Assembly: GCA_963977005.1 (NCBI GenBank)
Contig: CAXBMQ010000005.1
Coordinates: 1-64,000, forward strand
Source of the DNA: CAXBCP01 sp963977005
GTDB taxonomy: Bacteria > Pseudomonadota > Alphaproteobacteria > MPNO01 > UBA830
Direction of reading: 5' to 3'
DNA: 64,000 nt
The notes beneath the pieces are model-generated. The model worked only from the letters and a program-made list of their open reading frames with translations, was not told the DNA's origin and made no database searches. Below, in pieces: positions 42,392-51,316 of the stretch. The position numbers and the translations under genes were made by a program. Numbering within the stretch: the first letter of the stretch is position 1; each line of letters opens with the position of its first letter.

Positions 42392-43249
42392 TCAGGCTCC
42401 CGCCAGCGGGGCGAGGGTGCGTTTGACCAGCACGCCCGCCAGGTGTTTGCGCATCGGCCCGTCCGCGTTCAGGTCGTCCGGCGGGTCGAGTTCTGTTTTC
42501 AGGGACGCCGCGAGCTTTTCGGACAGATCGTCCGACCAGCTCCGGCCATTCAGAAGTGCGGCCGTCTGCGGCGCGGAAACGGGCCGGTCGCCGGCATTGA
42601 AAAACACCAGCCGGCCATCGCCGAATTTCGTGCCGTCGAAGGCAACATGGGCGCATAGCCCGATGATGGCGTAATCGCCGTGGCGGCGGGCGAGCTCCAT
42701 AAAGCCGGATTTCCAGCCGGCCGCGATTTTCGGCACAGAAACGGCGGTCAGGATTTCGCCGTCGCCGAGGGCTGTCTCGTAAAGCCCCTGGAAGAAATCG
42801 GCGGCGGCGATGTCGCGCGTGCCGCCGCTGCCGGCGACATGCATGGTGGCCTGAAGGGCGACCGCACAGGCCGGCAGTTCGGCCGCCGGGTCGGCAAAGG
42901 CGATGGAGCCGCCGAAGGTACCCCGGTTGCGGATCGCCGGGTGGGCGATGTGGTCCATCGCCGCTGCGATCAGCGGCGCGTGGGTCGCGACAAGTCTGGA
43001 TTCCTCGACGTCGACATGGCGCGTCATGGCGCCGATGCGGATCGCGTCTCCGGCATCTTCGATCCCGGCCAGTCCGTCGATCCGGTTGATGTCGATCAGG
43101 ACCTCCGGTTCGGAGAGCCGCATGTTGAGCGTTGCCATCAGGCTCTGGCCGCCGGCGAGTATTTTCGCATCGTCGCCATGTTCGGCGAGAAGACTGAATA
43201 CATCATCGAGGGTTGCAGCCCGCGCATACCCGAAGGGTGCCGGTTTCAT
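42392..43249 (-). CDS. FAD-binding subunit of the CoxM/xanthine-dehydrogenase family
   Basis: A 285-residue medium subunit. KILAGGQSLMATLNMRL and RNRGTFGGSIAFADPAAELPA are the two FAD-binding motifs. It is the first gene of the M-S-L operon, divergent from the TetR gene, and passes electrons from the Fe-S subunit to its acceptor. Unlike the paralog at 54220-55197 it has no cysteine-rich insertion. Confidence 0.93.
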   Translation of the reverse strand: MKPAPFGYARAATLDDVFSLLAEHGDDAKILAGGQSLMATLNMRLSEPEVLIDINRIDGLAGIEDAGDAIRIGAMTRHVDVEESRLVATHAPLIAAAMDHIAHPAIRNRGTFGGSIAFADPAAELPACAVALQATMHVAGSGGTRDIAAADFFQGLYETALGDGEILTAVSVPKIAAGWKSGFMELARRHGDYAIIGLCAHVAFDGTKFGDGRLVFFNAGDRPVSAPQTAALLNGRSWSDDLSEKLAASLKTELDPPDDLNADGPMRKHLAGVLVKRTLAPLAGA

Positions 43250-43275
43250 AGACTTCTCCCACCTTGTCGTTTTAT

Positions 43276-43302
43276 GGTGCTGAGCACCTGCTTAATTAGA
43301 AA
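43276..43302. promoter_or_regulatory. candidate TetR operator in the coxM-tetR divergent promoter
   Basis: GGTGC-TGA-GCACC (43276-43288) is an inverted repeat that runs into CACCTGCTTAATTAGAAA (43285-43302). A close version of the second element, CACCTCTTAATTTAGCAAA, occurs at 44062-44080 before the VOC gene. The 92-bp divergent region must hold both promoters. Confidence 0.5.
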
Positions 43303-43341
43303 TCATTCTGACCCCCGCCGCGCGGACGTCAAGGAGTATGG

Positions 43342-44040
43342 ATGGCAGACACGGAGACTCATACCGTCGCAGCGGTCGACGACGATGGGCTGGCCGTTGC
43401 CCGCCGGCGGCTGCCACCGGCCGAGCGGGAACGCCAGATCGTCGATGGCGCTATCCGGTATTTCGCCGAGGTCGGGTTCGAAGGCCAGACGCGCGAGCTT
43501 GCGCGGCGGCTCGGTATTACCCAGCCATTGCTGTTCCGGTACTTCCCGACCAAGGACGACCTGATCGACCGGGTCTACGAAGAGGTCTATCTGAGCCGCT
43601 GGAAGGATGCCTGGCCGGAAGGGCTGAAAGACCGGTCGGTGCCGCTCGAGGAGAGGCTGGTACGCTATTACGAGGATTACGGCGCGTCGATCTTCAATTA
43701 CGAATGGGTGCGGATATTCATGTTTTCCGGCCTGAAGGGCGAACCCATCAACCGGCGCTTTCTTCAGATCGTGCGCGAGAAAATTCTCTGCGTCATCTCC
43801 GCCGAACTGCGCCACGATCTCGGCCTGCCGTCGCCGTCCGAGCAGCCGATCAGCAGCGAGGAAATCGATCTTTACTGGTCGCTGCAGGGCTCTATCTTTT
43901 ACGCGGGCGTCCGGCAATGGGCGTATCAGGAACCGGCGCCGGAAGACCTGTCGGTCTATATCCGCCGGACGGTGCGGACGTTTCTCGGCGGTATCGAACC
44001 GGTTCTGCGGCAGCTTTTACGGGACGCGAAGACGTCCTAA
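43342..44040 (+). CDS. TetR/AcrR-family transcriptional regulator
   Basis: A 232-residue regulator. The N-terminal helix-turn-helix is clear (VDGAIRYFAEVGFEGQT, then RELARRLGITQPLLFRYFPT at residues 51-70). The C-terminal ligand domain is variable and gives no effector. It faces the molybdenum hydroxylase operon and precedes the VOC/monooxygenase/AhpD-like genes, so it probably controls both. Candidate sites are at 43276-43302 and 44062-44080. Confidence 0.92.
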   Translation: MADTETHTVAAVDDDGLAVARRRLPPAERERQIVDGAIRYFAEVGFEGQTRELARRLGITQPLLFRYFPTKDDLIDRVYEEVYLSRWKDAWPEGLKDRSVPLEERLVRYYEDYGASIFNYEWVRIFMFSGLKGEPINRRFLQIVREKILCVISAELRHDLGLPSPSEQPISSEEIDLYWSLQGSIFYAGVRQWAYQEPAPEDLSVYIRRTVRTFLGGIEPVLRQLLRDAKTS

Positions 44041-44061
44041 TGTGGTTGACGCGTCTGCGCA

Positions 44062-44080
44062 CACCTCTTAATTTAGCAAA
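44062..44080. promoter_or_regulatory. second copy of the candidate TetR-linked motif
   Basis: CACCTCTTAATTTAGCAAA lies 22 bp before the VOC gene start and matches the element at 43285-43302 with small insertions. Shared AT-rich motifs before two units flanking the same TetR gene suggest a common regulator. One base of register differs, so chance cannot be excluded. Confidence 0.4.
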
Positions 44081-44101
44081 CGATCAATAGGGAGAGTCGT
44101 C

Positions 44102-44533
44102 ATGAGCCTCAATTCGCTGGACCACTGTTCGATCCGCACCGTCAAGCTTGATGCGACCCGTGATTTTTACACCGATATTCTCGGCATGGATGACGGCGAC
44201 CGACCGGACTTTCCGTTCCCCGGCGCCTGGCTGTACGTCGACGGGGTGGCGGTGCTCCATCTGGTCGGTGTCGACCCGGACGATCCGTCGGGCCTGGAAA
44301 AATATCTCGGCGGGGCGACCGATGCCGCATCGCTGACGGGATCGGGGGCGTTCGACCATATCGCGTTCCGTGCGAGGGACCCCGAGGTGCTGATCGCGCG
44401 GCTGAAAGCGAAGGGCTATCCGTTCCGCGAGCGCCAGGTGCCCGACATGGACCTGTTCCAGGTTTTCGTCGAGGATCCCAACGGCATTACGGTCGAGCTC
44501 AATTACTGGGCGGAAGACCAGAAGGCGGCGTAA
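44102..44533 (+). CDS. glyoxalase/VOC family protein
   Basis: A 143-residue vicinal-oxygen-chelate protein with one full module: SLDHCSIRTVKLDATRDFYTDI carries the first metal His, SGAFDHIAFRA the second, and FVEDPNGITVELNYW ends with the metal Glu. Members include dioxygenases, isomerases and lyases. GGGAGAG precedes the ATG. It starts a probable operon with the two genes that follow (gaps 4 and 14 bp). Confidence 0.88.
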   Translation: MSLNSLDHCSIRTVKLDATRDFYTDILGMDDGDRPDFPFPGAWLYVDGVAVLHLVGVDPDDPSGLEKYLGGATDAASLTGSGAFDHIAFRARDPEVLIARLKAKGYPFRERQVPDMDLFQVFVEDPNGITVELNYWAEDQKAA

Positions 44534-44537
44534 AAAT

Positions 44538-45740
44538 ATGGCCGAAGCTCCCGCGATCGTCCGTTCAGAAGGCACCCCCGGCTACCAGGAAATGGTGGCC
44601 CGCGCCGCCGCGCTGACGCCCAGGCTGGCGGCACGGGCGGAGGAAGTCGAAAAGACACGTGTCATTCATCCCGACACGGTGCGCGATCTATGGGAAACGC
44701 AGCTCTGGTCGGCGGTAAAGCCGAAGCGCTATGGCGGGCTGGAACTCGATTATGGCGTCTTTATCGACCTGTCCGAGCGTATCGCGCGGGGCTGCGCGTC
44801 CACCGCGTGGATCTACGGCAACCTGCTCAGCCATGACTGGATGCTGCCGATGTGGAATCCGCAGGCGCAGGACGAGGTGTGGAAGGACAATCCGACCGCG
44901 CTGATCGCCTCGTCGCTTGTTGCCACCGCCGGCACGGCCAGGCCCGTCAAAGGCGGCTACGAGATTTCGGGGCAGTGGCCCTATTGCAGCGGCATTGACC
45001 CGAGCGACTGGATGATGATGGCGGCGATGATCGACGATGACGGTCCGCGCCGGCCGATCTGGATGGTGGTGCCGCGCGATGCGTTCGAGGAAATCGATAC
45101 CTGGCAGGTCAGCGGCCTGGTCGGCAGCGGCAGCCGCGACGTGAAATGCGACGGCGTGTTCGTCGCCGAGCATATGACGCTGTTGCCCGCAGAGGCGCGC
45201 GGCGGGCCGACGCCGGGCTCCGCGCATGTGCCCGGTCTTCTGTATCAGCTGCCGGTGCTCGGCCTGTTCCCCCATATCCTGCTGGGCCCGATGATCGGCA
45301 TCGCGCAGGGCGCGTATGACGATTACGTCGCCGAAATCCGCGAACGCACGGCGACGTACAATTCGTCCAAGCTCGCCGAACATGTCCAGATCCAGATGAA
45401 AGTCGCCGAGGCGGCGACGATGATCCAGGCCGCACGGCTGCTCGGCCATGACAACATCAACGAGGCCGAGCGTGTCGCCGCGTCCGGCCGGATTCCCACC
45501 GTTGAGGAAAAAATACGCTGGCGGCGCGACGGCGCCTACGCGGCCCAGAATTGTGTTAAGGCGGTTCAGCTGCTGCAGTCCGCCATTGGGGCCGCCGGCA
45601 ACTATCTCAGCCACCCGTTCCAGCGCCGGTTTCGCGACATGCATGCGGCGGCGTCGCAGATCCAGGTGAATTTCGATATCAACGGCGCGGAATTCGGCCG
45701 CGTCGAACTGGGGCTCGAGCCCATCAACAAAGCCGTCTAG
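44538..45740 (+). CDS. acyl-CoA-dehydrogenase-fold flavin-dependent monooxygenase (paralog 2)
   Basis: A 400-residue paralog of the protein at 27005-28216. Shared blocks include AVKPKRYGGLELDYGVF, GCASTAWIYGNLLSHDWMLP, GGYEISGQWPYCSGIDPSDW and QSAIGAAGNYLSHPFQRRF. Its surroundings (molybdenum hydroxylase, VOC, AhpD-like, TetR) suggest a pathway that hydroxylates a ring or side chain. No flavin reductase is present. It begins 4 bp after the VOC stop. Confidence 0.83.
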   Translation: MAEAPAIVRSEGTPGYQEMVARAAALTPRLAARAEEVEKTRVIHPDTVRDLWETQLWSAVKPKRYGGLELDYGVFIDLSERIARGCASTAWIYGNLLSHDWMLPMWNPQAQDEVWKDNPTALIASSLVATAGTARPVKGGYEISGQWPYCSGIDPSDWMMMAAMIDDDGPRRPIWMVVPRDAFEEIDTWQVSGLVGSGSRDVKCDGVFVAEHMTLLPAEARGGPTPGSAHVPGLLYQLPVLGLFPHILLGPMIGIAQGAYDDYVAEIRERTATYNSSKLAEHVQIQMKVAEAATMIQAARLLGHDNINEAERVAASGRIPTVEEKIRWRRDGAYAAQNCVKAVQLLQSAIGAAGNYLSHPFQRRFRDMHAAASQIQVNFDINGAEFGRVELGLEPINKAV

Positions 45741-45754
45741 CGAGGATACAGAAC

Positions 45755-46354
45755 ATGCCCCGTCTGCCTGCGCTTTCTCCCGAAGAAGTCAAAGCCGTTC
45801 AAAAAGACCTCGGGACCTATACCGACAACATGGGCGGTACGCTGCCCAACAGCGTCCTGACGCTGGCGCGGCGGCCCAACATCCTCAAGGCGGTGACCGA
45901 TCTGTGGTACCAGACCATCATCGAGCCGGGTGTCGTGCCGCGGGGCCTGAAATGGCTGGCCGCCCATGTCGTCAGCGTGTCCGCCGGCTGCCAGTACTGC
46001 GCGGCCCATACCGGCGAGAACACGGTGATATCCGACATGCCGGCGGAGAAGATCAAGGCGGTCTGGGAATACGAGACCAGCCCGCTCTTCACCGATGCCG
46101 AACGGATCGTGCTGCGCATCGCGCAATCCGTCGCGCAGGTGCCGAACGCCGTCACCGACGCCGATTTCGCGGAGCTCCGCGCGCACTGGGACGACGACCA
46201 GGTGGTGGAAATCATTGCCGCGATTTCGACTTTCGGGTTTTTCAACCGGTGGAACGACACCCTGGCGACCGAGCTTGAATCGTCGCCCCTGCAGTTCGCC
46301 AGGGACAACCTGTCGGATGCCGGCTGGAACGTCGGCAAGCACGCAGCGGAATAG
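45755..46354 (+). CDS. carboxymuconolactone decarboxylase/AhpD-like protein
   Basis: A 199-residue all-helical protein with the AhpD redox/proton-relay motif CQYCAAH (Cys79, Cys82, His85) after VVSVSAGCQ. Family members are peroxidase partners or decarboxylases. As the third gene of the VOC-monooxygenase unit it may remove peroxide leaked by the flavin enzyme or act on a pathway intermediate; neither is proved. It starts 14 bp after the upstream stop. Confidence 0.87.
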   Translation: MPRLPALSPEEVKAVQKDLGTYTDNMGGTLPNSVLTLARRPNILKAVTDLWYQTIIEPGVVPRGLKWLAAHVVSVSAGCQYCAAHTGENTVISDMPAEKIKAVWEYETSPLFTDAERIVLRIAQSVAQVPNAVTDADFAELRAHWDDDQVVEIIAAISTFGFFNRWNDTLATELESSPLQFARDNLSDAGWNVGKHAAE

Positions 46355-46412
46355 GGCGCCGGCGGGCTGGACCGGTCGCCCGCGTGCCGGGACGTTCGGC
46401 AGCTGACTCTGA

Positions 46413-46949
46413 CTACAAACCCACCGGCGCGAGGGTGCGCATGCCGCCACCGCCGCGTTTCGGCTGCGACCGGCCGCCCGGCTGATCCGGAATGCCGGGC
46501 AGTGCGTCCTGCAGCGAGAGTTCCCCCTTGCGCTCATAGGGCACGGACTGGTTGAGGCCGAGCCGCCCGACATACGCCGTTCCATGCAGCCTGTAGGTAA
46601 TCCGGTCGCTTTTGCCGAGAAACATCAGCTGGCGGAAGATACTGAGGATATTGGTGTTGCCGTTCACCGGCACGGTGGCGTAGCCGAGACGGGGGACCGT
46701 CACGGTGGCGTTGCTCAACCCGTCGGCGAAGGGCTGGCCGTTGACCTCAAGCTCGAAAGTCAGACCCGTCAGCGGCAGGTCGAAATCGTTCGGGTTGCCG
46801 ATGCGGATTTCGATCAGCAATTCCTGGTTCAGCAAACCGCCATTGCCGAGCCGCAGGTTCGACAGCTGGATCGACGGCGGTTTTGCCTCCTCGACGGTTG
46901 CGCAGCCGAAAAGCGCGAGGAACAGGCCAAGGACGAGGAAACGCTTCAC
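46413..46949 (-). CDS. LEA type 2 family lipoprotein
   Basis: A 178-residue lipoprotein with lipobox LFGC (Cys16) and a single immunoglobulin-like LEA14/WHy domain: LLIEIRIGNPNDFDLPLTGLTFELEVNGQPFA is the conserved core. Such domains occur in stress and envelope proteins. The C-terminus is Gly/Arg rich (SQPKRGGGGMR). No operon partner. Role unknown. Confidence 0.85.
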   Translation of the reverse strand: MKRFLVLGLFLALFGCATVEEAKPPSIQLSNLRLGNGGLLNQELLIEIRIGNPNDFDLPLTGLTFELEVNGQPFADGLSNATVTVPRLGYATVPVNGNTNILSIFRQLMFLGKSDRITYRLHGTAYVGRLGLNQSVPYERKGELSLQDALPGIPDQPGGRSQPKRGGGGMRTLAPVGL

Positions 46950-47085
46950 CGGGTGTTCTCCTGACAGGCGGATAGGGTCGCTTAGCCGCAGGATAGCGGA
47001 ATTTCGGCCTTGCCAGCACCCAATATTGGCGTAAGAGTCGGATTAACTCGTCCGGTAGTCATCCAGCGTAAAAGGTAGGTGCATC

Positions 47086-49104
47086 ATGAAGAAACTGCTC
47101 ATTGTCATTGGCGCGCTCGTCGTCCTCGTGATCGCGGCATTGCTGATCGCCCCGATGGTTATCCCGGTGGATACCTACAAAAAGGAAATTCTGGCGCAGG
47201 TCGAAAAAGCGACCGGACGCCAGGCGCAGATCGACGGAGAGTTCGGCATTTCACTGTTTCCCACGGTAAAGTTCACTGCCGGGAAGTTCTCGCTCGCGAA
47301 TGCCAAAGGCGGCAAGGCCTCGCAAATGGTCACGCTTGAGCAGTTGAACGTCCAGGTTGCCGTATTGCCGCTGATCAGCGGCAACGTGGTGATCGATTCC
47401 TTCGTGCTCGACAAGCCTGTCATCAATCTCGAAGTCGATGCCCAGGGCCGTCCCAATTGGGAATTCACCCCGGCGGCCGGCGCGGCGGCGCCCACGAAAA
47501 CGGAATCGGCGCCGGCAAAGGCGGGTGACGGATCCGGCGGTCTGGGCCTTGCCGGCCTGCAGCTTGGCGATGTCCGGCTGGTCGACGGGCGGATAGCCTA
47601 TAGCGATGCGAAGACCGGCGTCACGCAGACGGTGGATGCCATCAATATGAGTGTGTCGCTTCCGTCGATGACCAGTCCAATGGCGGCAAACGGTTCGCTG
47701 GTCTGGAACAAGGAAAAGATCGACCTTGTACTTGGCGTCGATAACCTGAATGCGTTTCTCGCCGGTACGCAGACGGGGCTGAATGCGGCAGTGGCGGCAT
47801 CTACCGTAAAATTGGACTTCAAGGGCAAGGCATCCAGTAAACCGCAGATGAAAGCGTCCGGCACAATCGATCTCGATGTGCCGTCTATCCGCAAGCTCGC
47901 GGCCTGGGCCGGTCAGCCGCTGGAGGCGCCCGGTACCGGGTTCGGTCCGCTCCGGATCAGCGGTCAGGTCGGCGTCGATGGCCCGAAATACAGCTTCACA
48001 AAAGCCAAGCTCTCGCTCGATGCGATTCAGGCGACCGGCGATTTCCGCTTCGACGGCAGCGGCAGGGTTCCCTATATCAACGCCGGGCTGGGCACGGGAA
48101 TGCTCGACCTGAACCCCTATCTGCCGCCCGAAGGCAAAACCGGCGCGAACGGGGCGGCAGCGCCGGCGGGTACAGGCGGTAACGCCGCAAAGCCCGCTTC
48201 GGCGGGCTGGAGCACCGATCCGATCGATCTGTCGGGTCTGCGCGCGGTCAATGCCGATATCGCGTTGAACGTCGCCGGCCTGATGGTCCGCAAGATCAAG
48301 GTCGGGAAATCCGCGGTCAGCGTCGCGCTCAAGGGCGGGCGGCTGACCACGAAACTCACCGAAATGGCGCTCTACGGCGGTAACGGCACGGCGACTGTCA
48401 CGGCCGACGGTGCCGCATCCGTACCCGCCGTCGCTGCGAAATTCGATCTTGCCGGGCTGCAGGCCAATCCGGCGCTTACCGACGCAATCGCGATGGACAA
48501 GATCGAAGGCACGCTGGATGCGAATATCGACATCGCGACGCGCGGGGCCAGCCAGAAGGCGATGGTGTCCGCGCTTGGCGGCAACGGCAAGGTCGCGTTT
48601 GCCGATGGCGCGATCCGCGGCATCAATATCGGGGCAATGGTGCGCAATGCCGCCAGCGCATTCCTCGATGCTTCGGCGCGTCAGGCGCAGAAGACGGATT
48701 TTGCGGAACTCTCCGGTACGTTCAAGATCGTGAACGGCATCATGCTAAATGACGATTTGAAACTTTTGTCGCCCCTGCTCCGCGTCGGCGGCAAGGGGAC
48801 GGTCGACATGCCGAACCGCAGCGTGAATTACCGGATCGAACCCAAGGTCGTCGCCTCGACGACGGGGCAGGGTGGCAGTACCGATACATCCGGTATCAAG
48901 GTACCGGTGATTGTGTCGGGACCGTGGGACAATCTGAGCTACAAGCCCGATCTCGCCGGTGTCATCGACGGCATTGCCAAGGATCCGAAGAAAGCGCTCG
49001 AAGGGATCAAGAAGATGATCCCCGGGCAGGGCGGCGCCGCGGGCGGTTCGGGCAGCGCCATCCCCAAACCGGAAGATGCCCTGAAAAAGCTTTTCGGTCG
49101 GTAA
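47086..49104 (+). CDS. AsmA family protein
   Basis: A 672-residue AsmA-like protein. The N-terminal anchor (LLIVIGALVVLVIAALLIAP), the block VDTYKKEILAQVEKATGRQ and the C-terminal AsmA_2 region (LDANIDIATRGASQKAMVSA, RGINIGAMVRNAASAF) are characteristic. AsmA-type proteins lie in the inner membrane, reach into the periplasm, and are linked to outer-membrane lipid and protein assembly. Ala/Pro/Gly-rich linkers separate the halves. A cytochrome c gene follows 12 bp later. Confidence 0.9.
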   Translation: MKKLLIVIGALVVLVIAALLIAPMVIPVDTYKKEILAQVEKATGRQAQIDGEFGISLFPTVKFTAGKFSLANAKGGKASQMVTLEQLNVQVAVLPLISGNVVIDSFVLDKPVINLEVDAQGRPNWEFTPAAGAAAPTKTESAPAKAGDGSGGLGLAGLQLGDVRLVDGRIAYSDAKTGVTQTVDAINMSVSLPSMTSPMAANGSLVWNKEKIDLVLGVDNLNAFLAGTQTGLNAAVAASTVKLDFKGKASSKPQMKASGTIDLDVPSIRKLAAWAGQPLEAPGTGFGPLRISGQVGVDGPKYSFTKAKLSLDAIQATGDFRFDGSGRVPYINAGLGTGMLDLNPYLPPEGKTGANGAAAPAGTGGNAAKPASAGWSTDPIDLSGLRAVNADIALNVAGLMVRKIKVGKSAVSVALKGGRLTTKLTEMALYGGNGTATVTADGAASVPAVAAKFDLAGLQANPALTDAIAMDKIEGTLDANIDIATRGASQKAMVSALGGNGKVAFADGAIRGINIGAMVRNAASAFLDASARQAQKTDFAELSGTFKIVNGIMLNDDLKLLSPLLRVGGKGTVDMPNRSVNYRIEPKVVASTTGQGGSTDTSGIKVPVIVSGPWDNLSYKPDLAGVIDGIAKDPKKALEGIKKMIPGQGGAAGGSGSAIPKPEDALKKLFGR

Positions 49105-49116
49105 GGGCCGTCGCGC

Positions 49117-49620
49117 ATGAAACCCGCGAAAACCCGGCCCTTCGGATTCTGGGTGGCCGCCGTCTGTGCCATAGCGGTCGTCGCTATCGCCGGCGTCTAC
49201 CTGTCCGTCGTTATCGATGGCAGTCAGTCCGGGCCGACCTTCGCCGATGCGTCCGATCGTGTTCTCGTCGCCGACGGGAAACAGGTTTACGCGACGGCCT
49301 GCGCTTCGTGCCACGGGGTAAACCTGGAAGGCCAGCCCAACTGGCGCTCCCGGCTCCCCGACGGGCGTTTGCCGGCGCCGCCGCACGATGAAACCGGGCA
49401 TACGTGGCACCATCCCGATGCGCTCCTTTTCGCCGTTACCAAGTTCGGGGGCGCCCGCAATGCGCCTGCCGGTTTCGTCAGCGGCATGCCCGCTTTCGAA
49501 AAACAGCTTTCGGACCGCCAAATCTGGGCGGCGCTCGCCTATATCAAGAGCCGCTGGCCTCGGCAGGTGGCGGCGCGCCAGGCGCGAATCGACCGCCAGT
49601 CGTCGGATGGCAAGCGGTAA
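49117..49620 (+). CDS. membrane-anchored monohaem cytochrome c
   Basis: A 167-residue protein with one N-terminal helix (residues 11-32, probably an uncleaved anchor) and a class I cytochrome c domain: CASCH (Cys62, Cys65, His66) binds haem and GMPAF offers the distal methionine. It resembles small periplasmic electron carriers. It may be co-transcribed with asmA (12 bp gap) and converges on a multicopper oxidase gene (21 bp between stops). Confidence 0.92.
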   Translation: MKPAKTRPFGFWVAAVCAIAVVAIAGVYLSVVIDGSQSGPTFADASDRVLVADGKQVYATACASCHGVNLEGQPNWRSRLPDGRLPAPPHDETGHTWHHPDALLFAVTKFGGARNAPAGFVSGMPAFEKQLSDRQIWAALAYIKSRWPRQVAARQARIDRQSSDGKR

Positions 49621-49641
49621 TAGACCCCGGGGCCGGCCGCT

Positions 49642-51033
49642 TCAGGCCTTTACGTCGATCCATGTGGTCATGCCGCCGGCGGCGTGTTCCAGCATATGAC
49701 AATGCAACAGCCATTTGCCCGGGTTGTCGGCAACGAAAACGATTTCGGCGGTTTCTTCGGGGTCGACCAGCAGCGTATCGCGCAGCGGTCCCATCCCGCC
49801 ATCCGTCGCGCGCTTGCGGAAATGGTGGCCGTGAATGTGCATCGCGTGGGGCCACGCCGTGTCGTTGATCATCTCGAGACGGATCGTCTCGCCGCGCGCA
49901 GCGGCGAGCAGCGGCGCGTCGGTCATGTCGGCGATGCCGTTAAATGCCCAAACCCGCCCGTTCCTGACCAGGTCGCGCATTCCCATCATGCGACCGCCCA
50001 TCATTGCGCCCGGCATGCGACCCATTGCGCCGCCCTGCATCCGCAGGACGGTCCGCCTGGCCTTCCCGATATCGGCCGGTTCCGGCACGGGGTTCGGCGG
50101 TAGCGCGGCGGGCGGTCCAAGCCGTTGGTTGCGTAATTTTCCGGTAATCTCAAACCGCGCGAGCGGATAGATTTCGTCGCCGTCCAGAAAATCGACGGAC
50201 GCGAACCCGGTCGGTTGTGCGACGACATCGACCACAAGGTCGATTCTCTGGGCGGGCGCGAGCACCATCCGGCCGGCGGGTTCCGGTCTGGCGAGCGGTT
50301 GTCCGTCGATTGCGACCACCCATCCGTCAAGACCGCGCAGGCCAAGCGGGAAGATGCGGGCATTGGCGACGTTGACCAGCCGCAGCCGCAGCCGCTCTCC
50401 CGTTCGGACTTTCTGTTGAAATTCTCCAATTCCATTGACGGTCAGCCAATTCCCCATCCGGCCGCCATGCGACCAGTCCATCATCGCACCGAACCCTCCC
50501 TGAAGACTGGCATCCGATGCCAGCCGCCAGTCATCGATGAGCAGGACTTCGTCCCGGTCGATTGTCGGAGGTGTTTTTTCCTCGACAATCAGTGCGCCGT
50601 ACAGACCGCGTGCGAGCTGTTCCCACGAACGGTTATGCGGATGGTACCAGTAGGTGCCAGCATCGGGTGCGCGAAAATCGTATAGGTACTCGCCGTTCGG
50701 CGGGACGGCGGGCTGGGTCAGTCCGGCGACGCCGTCCATCGCGTTGTTCAGGCGGATGCCGTGCCAGTGAACGGAGGACGGTTGCGGAAGTTCGTTCACG
50801 AACCGCCGGATGACGCGTTCGCCCTGCGGGACCCGGATAACCGGCCCGGGCGCGCCGCCGTCATAGCCCCAGATCGGCGTTTCCGGATAGTCTCCGGGGA
50901 CGAGTTTTGCGGTGCCCGGGGCTGCCCGCAAAACCGGCGCCGCCGTTGCCCGCGCGGCTCCACCATGCAGAACAGTGCCTGACAGCGGCAGGGCAGCCGC
51001 CCTCCACATAAAATCGCGCCGGGAAATCGCCAT
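49642..51033 (-). CDS. Tat-exported multicopper oxidase (CueO/CumA-like)
   Basis: A 463-residue three-cupredoxin-domain oxidase. SRRDF at residues 4-8 is a twin-arginine signal. All four copper-ligand blocks are present: HWHG, YWYHPH, HAMHIHGHHF and HCHMLEHAAGGM. A methionine-rich insertion (MQGGAMGRMPGAMMGGRMMG) near residue 340 resembles those of copper-oxidising CueO/CopA enzymes. The ATG at 51033 follows AGGAGACGGAG; an upstream Met gives an 11-residue extension. A role in copper tolerance or phenol/metal oxidation is inferred. No copper regulator is nearby. Confidence 0.92.
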   Translation of the reverse strand: MAISRRDFMWRAAALPLSGTVLHGGAARATAAPVLRAAPGTAKLVPGDYPETPIWGYDGGAPGPVIRVPQGERVIRRFVNELPQPSSVHWHGIRLNNAMDGVAGLTQPAVPPNGEYLYDFRAPDAGTYWYHPHNRSWEQLARGLYGALIVEEKTPPTIDRDEVLLIDDWRLASDASLQGGFGAMMDWSHGGRMGNWLTVNGIGEFQQKVRTGERLRLRLVNVANARIFPLGLRGLDGWVVAIDGQPLARPEPAGRMVLAPAQRIDLVVDVVAQPTGFASVDFLDGDEIYPLARFEITGKLRNQRLGPPAALPPNPVPEPADIGKARRTVLRMQGGAMGRMPGAMMGGRMMGMRDLVRNGRVWAFNGIADMTDAPLLAAARGETIRLEMINDTAWPHAMHIHGHHFRKRATDGGMGPLRDTLLVDPEETAEIVFVADNPGKWLLHCHMLEHAAGGMTTWIDVKA

Positions 51034-51227
51034 CTCCGTCTCCTGCCTGTTCCGGTATCGACTCACCGGAGGATAAATCCGATCCGGTTGCCTTGCCTAT
51101 CCCCAGCGACCATTTTTCGCCGGATTCTGAGGCGGGCAGGCCCGTCAGCCGCTCTATCAGGCCTGGCTGTCCGCTTTACAACCGGAAATACTGCCGGTAT
51201 ACGGCGCCGGCCGAAGCAATCGCCCGT

Positions 51228-51239
51228 CCGGTATACCGG
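51228..51239. promoter_or_regulatory. perfect 12-bp palindrome CCGGTATACCGG
   Basis: A perfect palindrome with its 9-base half CCGGTATAC repeated directly 34 bp upstream (51194). It lies 140 bp before hcrC and 195 bp from the multicopper oxidase start. It could be a binding site for a metal- or aromatic-responsive regulator; no regulator gene is adjacent. Confidence 0.35.
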
Positions 51240-51316
51240 AAGCTAACGTCCGCGGTTTCCACCGCTTGCAGCCCCATCGCATCTATGGCAACGTATTACT
51301 GTTGAACACCAAACAA

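Noticed and set aside
39520..43249. Aerobic CO dehydrogenase (coxMSL)
   Set aside because: The operon order matches, but the large subunit has QYRAVGHP in place of the CODH loop AYRCSFR.
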